NCBI GenBank assembly: GCA_017591395.1
Contig: WEDG01007181.1
Coordinates: forward strand, 62,001-126,000
Length of the DNA: 64,000 bases
Direction of reading: 5' to 3'
Source: Schistocephalus solidus
Lineage: Eukaryota; Platyhelminthes; Cestoda; Diphyllobothriidea; Diphyllobothriidae
How positions within the stretch are numbered: the stretch's first letter is position 1; each line of letters begins with the position of its first letter. Below the pieces are notes generated by a model. It was given only the letters and a program-made list of their open reading frames with translations, had not been told where the DNA came from and did not search any database. This document shows, in pieces, positions 35,225 to 45,899 of this stretch. The translations under genes and the position numbers were made by a program.

Positions 35225-35455
35225 ATCACAGGTGGTGTGCGGATCGTCCCAATTGACCTCAATGACGGATACTTGTGAGGAGAATAACATGACCAACAAA
35301 GAAAAGGGAGAGTGTAATGATCATTTCTGGCTTATTGGTACGCATCAGCAACTCATACCCAAACCCAGGTGATGCAGCACCCGAGGGTCGAACTTACGAC
35401 CTGCTGGTTAGAAGTCGCACGCTCTAACCTACTGCGCCATGGCATCGTTGTCTTG
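35225..35455 (-). repeat. tRNA-derived SINE with Arg(TCT)-like head
   Basis: Minus strand from about 35455 reads 'gatgccatggcgcagtaggt', 'ttagagcg', 'cttctaacc' (anticodon-loop position TCT) and 'gtaagttcgaccc' (B box), then a tail with 'aataagccagaaat' and 'ggtcatgttattct'. Stems are mismatched, so it is not a working tRNA gene. The tail blocks are shared with the adjacent fold-back element. Confidence 0.55.
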
Positions 35456-35478
35456 TCGGTTTCGATTGAGAATATTAA

Positions 35479-35762
35479 ATATGATAAGTAGGCACTCACC
35501 GATCGCGTAAAGGACTCACTCATCCCGTTGTGCCTTGGGAATCAGCTTCGAGCCCCGCCAGTAGCCGCACAGCGGTTAGGGATATAGGCAGATTGCGGCT
35601 AATAAGCCAGAAATAGCCATTCCAGTCTCACTTGTCGGTCATGTTATTCTGCCTATATCCCTAGCCACTAAGCGGCTTCTGGCGGGGCTCGCAACTGAGC
35701 CGCAAGGCAAAACGGGACAAGTGAGTCCTTTAACCGATCGGTGAGCGCCTACTTACCATACT
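35479..35762. repeat. Fold-back element with 105-115-bp inverted arms
   Basis: Left arm 35479-35592 and right arm 35646-35762 are reverse complements with scattered mismatches ('taggc.ctcaccgatcg', 'aaaggactcact', 'gagccccgcca', 'gggatataggcag'), around a spacer of about 50 bp. A transcript would form a long hairpin. Partial copies are at 6605-6745, 7735-7913 and 46655-46745. Confidence 0.8.
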
Positions 35763-36737
35763 TGTGAGGAGTTGGACGTATTGCTGAGGAACAATTTATT
35801 AGCTGATTTAACTCCTACTAAAAATAAAATATAACTGTAAAAGCACATTACAACGTAATAGCTTTATGTTGGCTGGGAGAACAGCGGGATGACAGTATGA
35901 AACTGGAATATACACCAGATTCCAGCACAGGATATTTTTTCCTAGAGCGACCTAGTGCGGACGAACCTATTCCCTACACACCGGCCGTCACGAAGGAGCC
36001 CAAACGGCAAGCAACCTACTTCACGCGTCCGAGTTAGCTCAATGTACTCCAGAGACTGCACAGCGCGTGCCTATTTCATGACGGTGGTGGATGTCATAAA
36101 TTGGGAGTGGGGGGTGATTTCAATCCGAAGAAACCGAGTTGTGTAAATTGCAATTCCAATGCAACACAAAGCTTGGTTGTGTGGAGGCCTGAGATTAACG
36201 TGCTTAAAAGTCGAAAAATTAACTCGATGCGACAACCAGCTAAGAAGAATCGGGTTTCGGTAAAATCCATTTAGTTGCACTCTGGCCATGTGCAAAAAGA
36301 ACGATCGAGCAGTCCACCCAGTTCCGCAACGGGCACAGCGAAAGAGTCCGCGGCAGTTCTGAGAACTGCAGCATGGATCGATGGTGCGGCAGCTAGTAGC
36401 GCGTGATCACTTTCGCAGCCTCAATGTCAAGGTCGTGGCAAAATTTTAGGCTTTCGGTTTCAGAAGCCTACGAGAATTTCAGCGGTCAAATATACCGTTA
36501 AAACTGTGACTGAGCATGTGGGTCGAGATCGAGCACGCACTTGTACCAGTCTAAGCGTGTCTCATGAACGCTGATTCATCAGCCCAAATCAGACAGTATT
36601 CACTGAGCTGGAGCTGACAGTGGTGGTATTTCCCAAGGGTCTTTGCAGCCTGACGATCAACCCAGAAGATTCTATCGGTCAGAAGTTATTCTATCGGTAA
36701 AAAACCTTCCAAACTACAACCTTCAGTCATTAAGATC
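35763..36737. other. Intronic, nothing recognised
   Basis: No domain-bearing frame on either strand and no clear repeat structure by eye. Confidence 0.4.
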
Positions 36738-37168
36738 GGAGAGGGCGCAGGTGGCTGGCGCGGCCGGAGCCGCCCTTGGGTGTACCACCACACCTGACTC
36801 GGATCCCACGGAGTGGGAGTGCCATAAAGGCCACATTAAGAAGGAGCCATTGCAGCCAGACTCTCACTCCGCCAGTCAGCCACTCCACACAAAACACACA
36901 TTGGGCTGACCACGCGGTCCGAGTTATCCCGTCAGTTGGCAACCTTCCAAACCACGGCTTTTAGCGCAACATGATAGTTTCAAGCGCATCAGATTGTTGA
37001 TAGTGAGGAAAATGCGCTGAGCTGTTGACCTCAGTCTCTCCCCCAACCCCATCCGAGCCAGTCAATTGTCTGAGGTGGGAGTGGGCGTATTGGCTGACAG
37101 GTCGGCGTACCCGTCTTTGCGCGCCGCAGGAAGACCTGGCCCCCATAACGCACACAACAGGATTCACT
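36738..37168. repeat. Dispersed repeat R2, left copy
   Basis: Matches 39418-39848 through 'ccacattaagaa', 'ccgccagtcagccactccac', 'ccgtcagttggca', 'agtgaggaaaatgcgctgag' and 'gacctggccccc'. A shorter related unit follows at 37180-37330. The pair forms direct repeats flanking LINE copy A. Its first 60 bp are shared with repeat R1. Confidence 0.85.
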
Positions 37169-37439
37169 TAATCAGGGGATATGGAGAAGCCATCACCGTC
37201 TGACTCCCAGTCCACTGGTCAGCCACTCGACACACACAGCACATACACTGGGCCGACGGCGTGGTCTGGTGTAAGCGTCAGATTGGCAACCTTCCAAGCC
37301 ACGGGCTTCTAGGAGACCGTGATTTTATCAGGTACATTATGATGATTGTGAGGGTTTTGTCTATCTATTAGTGTATATGGTGTGCGCTGACGTGGTCTAA
37401 CCTCCGGTGGTTTACCGCAGGTTGTCGTGGAGGCGCATT

Positions 37440-39075
37440 TGCCCTAATAGGCCCATGCGGTGCGTAAATGTGCGGGAGCAGTGAGGGCAGTGGTGGGCGC
37501 GGAGACTGTATGTCGAAGCCCCAGGCACTGGTTCACCAGCCTGCGTGCGATGGATTCACAGGTGACGAACCAGGCCGATGCGCGAGTTGAAGTTTCGGGC
37601 GCAGTGTGGGCAGGAGAAATCGATAGAGGCTGGGGGGATGTCATTAATGGAAGTGGGGGTGGCAGTGACGATAGGAATGGCAGGAGCGGAGAAGGTGCAT
37701 GGTGTATCGGTGTTGTCGGCATTGCCGTGAATTCTGCTTTCATGGATGCGCATGTGATCGAATAGTCCCATGCGATGTGTGAATGCACGAGGACAGTGGA
37801 GCCGACGATCTCTGCTGTGTGTTGGTGCTGCAGGCACTGGTTCACCAGTCTCTGTACGATGGATTCGCAAGTGACCGACCAGGCCGATGCGTGAAATAAA
37901 TATGCGGTCGCATTGAGTACAGCTTAGGAGAGATTCCCCATCGCTGATGGTGGTGGTATTGGTATTGAAGGCGAAGGCAGTGGTGGTTGCGGTGGTGGGG
38001 GTAACAGGCAATGAGTAGAGGGATGCATTCTCTATGATGGTGGGAGTAATGGAATTGATGCCAGGAGTGAGGGTGAGGGAGTCTGAAGGAGGATTGGCAG
38101 AATTTGACGTAGAAGTTGGATTTTGTCGGTGCATTGCCTCCCAAGATGTCCAACCAGGCCGATTGGCACGCGGAAGATGCGTTGACAGCGCGGGCATGTT
38201 GGCAGGGCATGCACATTGACGATGTTGATCTGGGGCGCTGGTGACTTTCGTGCCGCTGTTTTGGCCTTGGCGGTGGCGATCTGGTTGGCCTCGTAGATTG
38301 CTGCACCAGTCTTTACGGATCTTCTCCATGCCGGTCTATCCTGCGCGAGGTCCTTCCAGGTCACCGGGTTGATTTGAAGTTGCTTCAGCGATTTCTTCAA
38401 AGTGTCCTTGTAGCGTCGTTTTTGACCTCCCTTTCGGCGAGCACCCGTAGCGACATCTCCGTAGAAGACGTTGGGGTAGTCGCTCGTCGTCCATTCTCAA
38501 CAGGTGGCCGCTCCATCGCAGTTGCACTTGCCTCAGCATGGCATCGTTGCTGAGGATTCCGGTCAGCTTCAGGACTTCCGTGTCCGGGATTCTGTCTTGC
38601 CATCTAAGCTTCAGTATTCTGCGGAGGCAGCTGAGATGGAATTGATTCAGCTTCCTGGCTTAGTTGGAGTAGGCGGTCCAGGTCTCCGCTCCGTAAAGGA
38701 GTGTCGTCATGATGACGGCCTTGTACATCATCAGTTTGGTGTTCAGGTGAATACCGTGGCGATTCCACACGGAGGCCTTCAACCGGCCAAACCATTGACT
38801 GCCTTTGGAGGTCCGTTGAGCAACCTCCTCATCGATTCTCATGTTGCGTGACAGTGTGCTTCCCAAATAAGCAAAGGTTTCCACATTTTTGAGTTGAGCG
38901 CCTTTGACAATGATTCTGGGAGCATTGTATTCCACGCTGGGCGGCGGTTGGTGCATGACAACCGTTCTAGAGGTACTGATTGTTAATCCAAAATGGGCGC
39001 ACGTGCCCTTCTCCCGCGTCGGAAGGCGGAAGAAGGTGTTGGTCAGCACGAGACGGTGTTCCGCACACGTGCGCA
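37440..39075 (-). mobile_element. Zinc-finger LINE, copy A (internally deleted)
   Basis: Minus-strand order is an endonuclease-domain scrap ('LLTNTFFRLPTREK', 39060-39010) fused in frame to the post-catalytic part of a reverse transcriptase ('HFGLTIST', 'NVETFAYLGSTLSR', 'LLYGAETWT', '[13 protein letters not shown]'), then a linker ('WRRSVKTGAAIYEANQIA') and C2H2-type fingers: 'CPRCQRIFRVPIGLVGHL', 'CTQCDRIFISRIGLVGHLRI' and 'CPHCARNFNSRIGLVRHL'. One further module begins with a broken pair. The RT palm with the catalytic Asp boxes is absent. At least one frameshift separates the RT tail from the fingers. Non-LTR elements of this build are frequent in diphyllobothriid tapeworms (from memory). 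Clade not determined. Confidence 0.85.
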
Positions 39076-39111
39076 GAAGAAGGAGGCCGTTATGGTTACG
39101 GCTACCGAGAC

Positions 39112-39235
39112 CGTAGCTGGTTCCATACCTTAACCAGTATTGCGCTCCGCATGAGTTACTGTGATACAGATACCGTAGCTGGTTTCATACCTTATCCGGT
39201 ATTGCGCTCCACATGAGTTATCATGATACAGATAC
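39112..39235. repeat. Tandem pair of 62-bp units
   Basis: 'accgtagctggtt.cata' through 'gtgatacaga' occurs twice back to back, with about 85% identity by eye, at the upstream edge of LINE copy A. Confidence 0.8.
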
Positions 39236-39417
39236 ATTAGGTAAAAATCAACGCAATCTAATGCGCTGTCCGATAAATGCACCTTCTCACGCCCCGCCAC
39301 TCCACGGCGAACCTGTGAATTAAAAATTCTAAGGAAACAGGATAAGCGACAGAGCACACGATGATTCCTCCTCCTCTACCTGAGCCCGGTGTCATGACAG
39401 AGTCAAGAAACCGGAGG

Positions 39418-39848
39418 CGGGAGAGGGTGCAGCTGGCTGGAGCCGCCCCTGGGCGTGCCACCAAACCTGGCTCGGATCTCACGGAGTGGGACTGCAGAAA
39501 GGCCACATTAAGAAAGAAACATTGCAGCCTGAATCTCAGTCCGCCAGTCAGCCACTCCACGCAAAACACAAATTGGACTGAGCACGTGGTCCGAGTCATT
39601 CCGTCAGTTGGCAGCCTTCCAAGCCACGGCTTTAAGCGCACCGTGATAGTTTCAAACGCGTCAGATTGTTTATAGTGAGGAAAATGCGCTGAGCTGTTGA
39701 CCTCACTATCTCCCCCACCCCCACAATCAGACCACCATCCGAGGCGGTCAGTTGTCTGATGCGGAAGTGGGCGCAGCTGCCGGTGACCTTGTCTACGTTT
39801 ACTACATACACGACCTGGCCCCCCAAACACAAGCATCATGATTTCACA
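39418..39848. repeat. Dispersed repeat R2, right copy
   Basis: Partner of 36738-37168. At its left (39361-39418) it carries the R1 block 'ggtgtcatgacagagtcaag', so this copy is an R1/R2 mosaic. A shorter related unit lies at 39900-40060. Confidence 0.85.
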
Positions 39849-40116
39849 TAACAGGGGGTTGAAAGGCTCATATCTCACATATGTGAGCTAGCCAGAGGTC
39901 AGGTTAAGAAGGAGCCAAGGCAGCCTGACTCTCAGACCACCAGTCAGCAACCCCACGCAACACACATTGAACTGACTGCGAGGTCTGAGTGTAATTGTCA
40001 GCTAGCAAACATCCACCCTACGGCGCTTATCGCCCCGTGATATTCTCAACCTCAGACCACAAATGCAACAGAGAAGTCACATAATGAAGGAGCCAAGGAT
40101 GATACTTGCCTCTCAA

Positions 40117-43100
40117 TCAGCTATGCAGACTGAGAGCATGTTTTTTTGTAGTGTTACGTAGGATCATGTGAGGTGCATAGGCTGATGAGGAGAGATGAAG
40201 TGTTGTGGTACAGTTGGCGGTGTTCGACCGCAAGTTATAATGTAGACGCATGTAACCTAACAGGCCCATGCGGTGTGTGAATGAGCTTGGGCAGCGAGGA
40301 CATTTGATTCGAGTGCGCGGATGTTTGTTGGTGCTCCTGGCACTGGATCGCCAGTCCCTGTGCGATGGATTCGCAAGAGACAACCAGGCCGATGCGTGAT
40401 GTGCATGTCCGGAGACAATGAGGGCAAGATAGGTCGGGAAGTGCTGATTCTGCGGGGTCTCTGAAGCTGGTACTGAGAATCGAGCTCATGGGAGGAATAT
40501 GGGAAGTGTGAATGGGGGCCCGAGATGTTCTGGCATCGCGGTTGATTGCGCTTTCATGGATGCACATGTGACCGATCAGGCCCATGCGATGAGTGAATGC
40601 CCGTGGGTAGTGAGGACATTGAAGGAAACGATTTCTGCTGTGTGTTGGTGCTCCAGGCACTAGTTCGCCAGTCTGCGTGCGATGGATTCGCAAGTGACCG
40701 ATCAGGCCGATGTGTGAGGTGAATGTGCGATCGCAATGAGGACAGGTTAGTACCAAGTCCCAATCGCTGGTACTGGGGGCGTTGGTGGTGTTGAACGTAG
40801 CAGGTGACAGGTAACCGGAGGTAGCTACTGAGGTGGTTGGAGTGGGGCAAGTAGTGTTCGCCGCCACGATTGGAGCAGGGGGTGGAGGATGGTATCGGTG
40901 ATCGTGGGCGGCGGGGCATCGATGAAGTTGTTATCAGTAGTTGGGGTGGTCGTCGTCGTCTTAGGGTCTGAGGCAGGTGTAGCAGAGGCTGCTGTTGATG
41001 GGTTGTTGTTGCATTGAGTTTGAAGATGTTCGACCAGGCCGATTCGCGCGCAGAATGTGCGTTGACAGCGTGGGCACGTTGGCAGGGCTTGGGCAATGGC
41101 GATGTTGATCCGGGGTTCTTGGGACTTGCGAGCCACTATTTTGACCTTAGCAGCGGCGATCCTGTTGGCCTCATAGATTGCTGCACCAGTCTTCACGGAC
41201 CTTATCCATGCCGGTATATCCTGGGCGAGGTCCTCCCAGGTCACCGGGTTGATTTGAAGTTGCTTCAGAGATTATTCCAAAGTGACCTTGTAGCGTCGTT
41301 TTTGACTTCCCTGTCGGCGAGCACCTGTAGCGACATCTCCGTAGAAAAGACGTTTGGGTAGTCGCTCGTCATCCATTATCACCAGGTGGCCGCTCCATCG
41401 CAGTTGCACATGCCTTAGCACGGCGTGGACGCTGAGGACTCTGATCCGTTCCAGGACTTCCGTGTACGGATCCTGTCTTGCAATTTTCAGCTTCAGTATC
41501 CTGCGAAGGCAGCTGAGATGGAAGTGATTCAGCTTCCTGGCTTAGTTGGAGTAGACGATCCGGGTCTCCGATCCGTAGAGGAGTGTCGTCAAAACGACCG
41601 CCTTGCACATCTTCAGTTCGGTGTTCAGATGAATACCGTGGCGATTCCACATGGAGGCCTGCTATCGACCGAACGCCTGAATGCCTTTGGAGGTCCATTG
41701 AGCAACCTCCTCATCGATTCTCACGTTGCGTGACAGCGTGCTTACCAAGTAAGCAAAGGTTTCCACATTTTTGAGTTGAGCGCCTTTGAAAATGATTATG
41801 TGAGCATTGTATTCCACGCTGGGCGGCGGTTGGTGCATGACAACAGTTTTAGATGTACTGATTGTTAATCCAAAATGGGCGCAGCCTGCGGCGAAGAGGT
41901 CCATAATCCTTGGCATGTCCTCCTCCGTCACAGTTTTAAGGACACAGTCGTCCGCGAAGAGAAAGTCATGGAATATAGTCATACACACTCGCGTTTGAGA
42001 AGGTGCCCATCAGTTCTGTATGCGATGCAGATCCCAGGGTGCTCATCAGGGTAGGCGTCCATCAGCATAGCAGACAACATGAGACTGAAGAGGGTGGGGA
42101 CCAGTACGCAGCCCTGATTCATTCCGTTGCTGTACAAGGCAGCAACATCTAAAGAAGGCTGCTTTGGTGGTCTCAGTCTAAAGGTCCATGTAGGCTTTGT
42201 GTAGACCATTCTTCTCCGCGAATAGGTTGCTGATGTCTGCGTCATTGTCGTCAAACCAGTCCTGGTGTTGACGGCGTGCGCGTCCCAGGACTTCGAAAGC
42301 GGTAAACTGGATGACGTTGCGCAGCTGATACCATCGTGTCTAACAATCGGCATCGCTGATCGCCTTGTTCACCAGGTAGTCCTGTCGATCTCGCCTCCGG
42401 AAGAGAACATAGTCCGGCAGATGCCAGCGCCGCGACCGAGGGTGCATCCACGTGGCCTTCTTCCACGTCGGAAGGCAGAAGGAGGTGTTGGTTAGCAGGA
42501 GACGGTGTTCCGCACACGTTTGCAAAAGAAGGAGACCGTAATCGTTGAAGCTTCCGAGACCGTGGGGACCCAGCACTCACAGCCAAACAGCGTGGTAAGT
42601 CCCGACACTGGCGTTAAAGACACCAAGGACAATTAACTTGCCCCCTTCGGCACAGTCACCAACAGGGCGTGCAGGTCCTCGTAGAATGTGTATTTCGCCG
42701 CATCAGAGCTCGTCATTTGGGGAGTGTAGGCGCTGATGATGGTGGCGAACTGGTCTCCCTGAAGAGGCAGGCGGAGGCTCATGAGGTGATCATTGATACC
42801 CTGCAGCAGACAGGGCAGACGTCCCACGATGTCGCTCCGGATGGCAAAGGCAACACCAGCGTCGCATCAATCTGCCTTTGGCCGGCCGCTCCAGAAGAAG
42901 GTGTAGCCGGCACCCACCTCCTCTAGCTGACCCTGCTCAGAGAATCGGGTCTCGCTGAGAGCAGCAATGTCCACCTTGTAGCGCGCCAGTTCCCGAGCGA
43001 ATAGCGCCGTCCTCCGTTAGGGCCAGTTGATCCTTGGATTGTCTAAAAGGGAACGAGCATTCCAGGCTGCTATTTTGCGCGGGCTCACCCGAGCAGCCCG
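40117..43100 (-). mobile_element. Zinc-finger LINE, copy B (two internal deletions)
   Basis: Minus-strand order: apurinic-type endonuclease start ('AAWNARSL', 43075; 'SETRFSEQGQLEEVGAGY', about 42960-42900; '[19 protein letters not shown]'; 'ATIISAYTP'; '[10 protein letters not shown]'), a piece of linker ('LGRARRQHQDWFDDNDADIS'), then the reverse transcriptase from 'NQGCVLVPTLFSLM' with the 'FADD' catalytic pair (41966-41943), 'LTISTSKTVVMHQ', the thumb region, and a C2H2 tail with at least four fingers (41075-40240). The part carrying the first catalytic Asp is gone, and several stops and frameshifts interrupt it. It lies in the same orientation as copy A and as PMCA, in the intron between exons 6 and 7. 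Confidence 0.87.
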
Positions 43101-43665
43101 GAGTGTATGGCACGTTGCATAGCGACGGGGGTATTGATGTTTGTTTGAGTTTTGCGAGCACATATTTTGCGATCTGCGAGCCGCGGCCAGCTGCAGAAGA
43201 CGTAAGACCCAGCATTTTTTGAGGGCACATTTCCTAGCCCCTTTCTCTGCGAGGAGGCAAGCCGTGATGTCCCTAAATAGGGCTGCTCGAACATCCCAGA
43301 CGGCTGCCGAACTCCACTATGGGTCACGGTTTTGTTTTAGTGGGCGAGCGACTCGAGTTAGCCTGGGCCGCCTACGGAGTTGTTGTCGCCCCACCGTAGG
43401 ACTTTTTGAGAAGGGGAGATGGGAAGTTCGGGAGTCAGACATACCGGGTGTGGAGGCACACATAGCACCGGAGACCCTTACCTGGTTTAGCCCACCGGTC
43501 GTGACGGTTGCCCAGTGTGTGGCCTGTTACCCAACAGGCGAGAGTTGGGTAACAGTTAGAGGCAGCCGCAGGAACATTCATCACCTGTACGAGACAAATG
43601 GAGCGACCAAATGCTATCATTGTGGTGCAACCCTGACTAGTACCCCCTACACCCCGAATGTACAA
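43101..43665. other. Probable 5' flank of LINE copy B
   Basis: G/C-richer than the surrounding intron, with no domain on either strand. The 177-codon plus-strand frame at 43141-43674 has no recognisable domain and is probably antisense to the LINE 5' region. Confidence 0.4.
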
Positions 43666-43926
43666 CCGTCGTAGACCAACGATGTCCACCGTATGCTCCA
43701 CAGAAGGGTGGTGCAGGGACTGTGACTTGCACGTGGATTAGTTTTAAGTGATAGTAGTCTTGCGCTACAGCTACCGCACTCTCTCCTCCCCCACCTATGC
43801 CCGGTGTCAAGACAGAGTCAAGAAGACCGGAGATGGAATAGGGCGCAGGTGGCTGGCACGGCCGGGGCTCCTAGATGCAAGCCGCCCCTAGGTGTGCCAT
43901 CAAACCCCCCATGTTCGGCATTTGTT
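43666..43926 (+). repeat. Dispersed repeat R1 copy
   Basis: Shares 'gatgtccaccgtatgctcca', 'agttttaagtgatagtag', 'gacagagtcaagaagaccgg' and 'catgttcggcatttg' with the copies at 62044 and 62452. Confidence 0.8.
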
Positions 43927-43969
43927 TAGGAGTCACTACTCCCTACACCCCACAGATACACACGCGATG

Positions 43970-44146
43970 GTTCGAACGTCGTGTTCGACGATATCCACCG
44001 TCTGCTGTGCAGGGACGGTGACTCGCGCTGGATTATAGTGAGACCAGACTTGGGCTGCATCTACCTCACTCTCTGTTCCACTCCCCCCCACCTGAACCCG
44101 GTGTCACGACAGAGTCAAGAAGACCGCAGATGGGAGAGGGCGCAGA
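43970..44146 (+). repeat. Dispersed repeat R1, 3'-truncated copy
   Basis: Carries 'ggttcgaacgtcg', 'gatatccaccgt', 'gcagggacggtgact' and 'cacgacagagtcaagaagac', then stops at 'gagggcgcag'. It lies in direct orientation next to the previous copy. Confidence 0.75.
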
Positions 44147-44348
44147 AACACATATAACACGGAGGTTCCTGACGTGATGAGGGATAGGTCGACTCAGAAA
44201 ACAGCTAAACAGGCAAATTAAAGTGCAGTCGCTTCGGGTGGGATACAAAGAGTTCCGCTGGGAGGGGGGGCAGGGGTAGAAAAATACAAAAAAGACAATG
44301 CCATGTAATATATGTATGGCTGGGAGACAATTTATTGAACCAACTCAC

Positions 44349-44566
44349 TTGCAAGACAAAGGTAGTGATCCAAATCACGACAAAGAGCATGTTCCGATGA
44401 AGTCCCGAGAAAACGTTCCTTTGACCATGAATTTTGCGAGCGTTCAGTTCGTTAAACAGCGTCATCAGCACAAAGGTGTTAAATATGACAGTGAAGTGCT
44501 CAGTGGGTTTTTTAATGCCCCTGGCCGACAGACCGCGTCCGCTGTCCACGTCCAGCAAAACCTCAC
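44349..44566 (-). CDS. PMCA: PMCA exon 6: M8 and start of M9
   Basis: Entry in phase 1 after 'cacgcgtctag' (AG at 44568-44567) and exit in phase 0 at CAA|gtgagt. It completes the Gly codon from exon 5 and reads 'EVLLDVDSGRG', the lumenal loop before segment 8, then 'HFTVIFNTFVLMTLFNEL' (segment 8), the conserved 'NARKIHG.RNVF' cytosolic loop and 'VVIWITTFVLQ' (segment 9). Loop length and sequence match animal PMCAs closely. No defect seen. Confidence 0.95.
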
Positions 44567-45204
44567 CTAGACGCGTGATTAATACAGATGAGGGTTAGCG
44601 AGACCTGTGCAAAACTGTACACACAGCCGCGTCAGCAGTAGAGAAATCTGCCAAAAAAGTTTCAGATGAAAAACACACGCAGATGATTTTAAAATGGGCA
44701 ATCCAGGGTAAAAACAAGGCAGCTTAATAAATAATTAGCAAGCTTGGAATAAATTGATAACTGGACAAAACGGAGGCCACCAGAATTTAATCTGCGGCAC
44801 CTGGTGGTGCTAAAACACACCTTTAGCGTAATTACAGTTACACATTTTGCCAAGTGTAATCCACCGGAAGCTAAAGATCACACAGTGAAGAGCGAGTTTT
44901 TTAGAATCTGGTGTTTTTATCCAAAGGCCAGGTAGACTGTTAATTTGCTCTGAAGGCTTGCACGTCTAAATTTTATCGACATCGGAGGCGGGGGATGAGG
45001 ATAAAATACGAGGAACCCACAAAGGTCAAAATAAAGTTCAAGCGACAGTGAAGCTTCATTGCTCGTTGACGCAGGTCTCGATAACATAACTGTTATTTAA
45101 TGCAGAGGGCGGAGGGCACAAAAACGAGATCGCAACGGTCATTGACAGCCCATCTGTCGTCATCAACCGACCATATATAAACCCTAGGCTCGAAAAGTTC
45201 AACA

Positions 45205-45266
45205 TTGCTGATGATGATGATGCTGGTGGTGGTAATGATGAAGATGATGAGGATGATGAGCAGCAG
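45205..45266. repeat. GAT/GAG triplet array
   Basis: About 20 imperfect triplets (gat, ggt, gag, cag) in the intron between exons 5 and 6. Confidence 0.85.
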
Positions 45267-45605
45267 CAGCTCCACTACGCTAACCGCGGACACCCACCGT
45301 CATTTGTCATCAAATTTACTAAAAATCGTAAGAGGGAAATGGAGCTTATGCGATTAAATGGGCGGTCATGTTCAGTTCTGCAAAACAATTGGCAGAGGGC
45401 CGGCCTTACATACTATACGCGGCTTGTAAGAGGACTACGCGCAGAGTTATATTACCCGCTGTAATAATGCAGATGCTGAAAATGCGGTGCATACATGTTG
45501 AATTTAATCAGAGTAACCATAAACTGACATAACATTCTCCAATCAATAATGTCAATTATGGATTTAGAGGAAATGCGAATTATAAAGTAGGTAAAAGGGA
45601 CAAAC

Positions 45606-45819
45606 CTCCCCAGATCAGGTAAAAGACGACAGCCAACTGATAAAGGGATTGGCCGAGAATAACTTTTATCATTGGCCGTCCGATGATTGGCTTTGTTCTT
45701 CCGTAGGGTGCCCGCTCCAGGAGTTCCTCCGATGGTATTTCAGTAGCGAGAGCCAGAGATGCTAATGTGTCCATGATCAAGTTCACCCACAACATCTGAA
45801 CAGCTTTCAACGGACTGTC
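45606..45819 (-). CDS. PMCA: PMCA exon 5: M6 and M7
   Basis: Entry in phase 0 after 'aaattgcag' (AG at 45821-45820), exit in phase 1 at GGAG|gtttgt. It starts '[20 protein letters not shown]', membrane segment 6 with the Asn and Asp that bind the transported Ca2+ ion, then the conserved loop 'RAPYGRTKP', and '[16 protein letters not shown]', segment 7. Compared with vertebrate pumps, one Gln before 'DSPLK' is missing at the junction with exon 4, which suggests the splice border has shifted by a codon. Confidence 0.95.
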
Positions 45820-45899
45820 CTGCAATTTAAAAAAAAAACTAAGCATAGGATGGATAAAGTGTCGAAGAAAGGCTTGCTGCTGACAATCGAGCCCCGGAT

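Noticed and set aside
38504..38851. Plus-strand frames across the LINE copies
   Set aside because: Opposite-strand shadows of the reverse-transcriptase tail and zinc fingers, which read correctly on the minus strand.
39112..39235. CRISPR-like array
   Set aside because: Only two units, no spacers, and the context is eukaryotic.
43141..43674. 177-codon plus frame
   Set aside because: No recognisable domain; probably antisense to the 5' region of LINE copy B.
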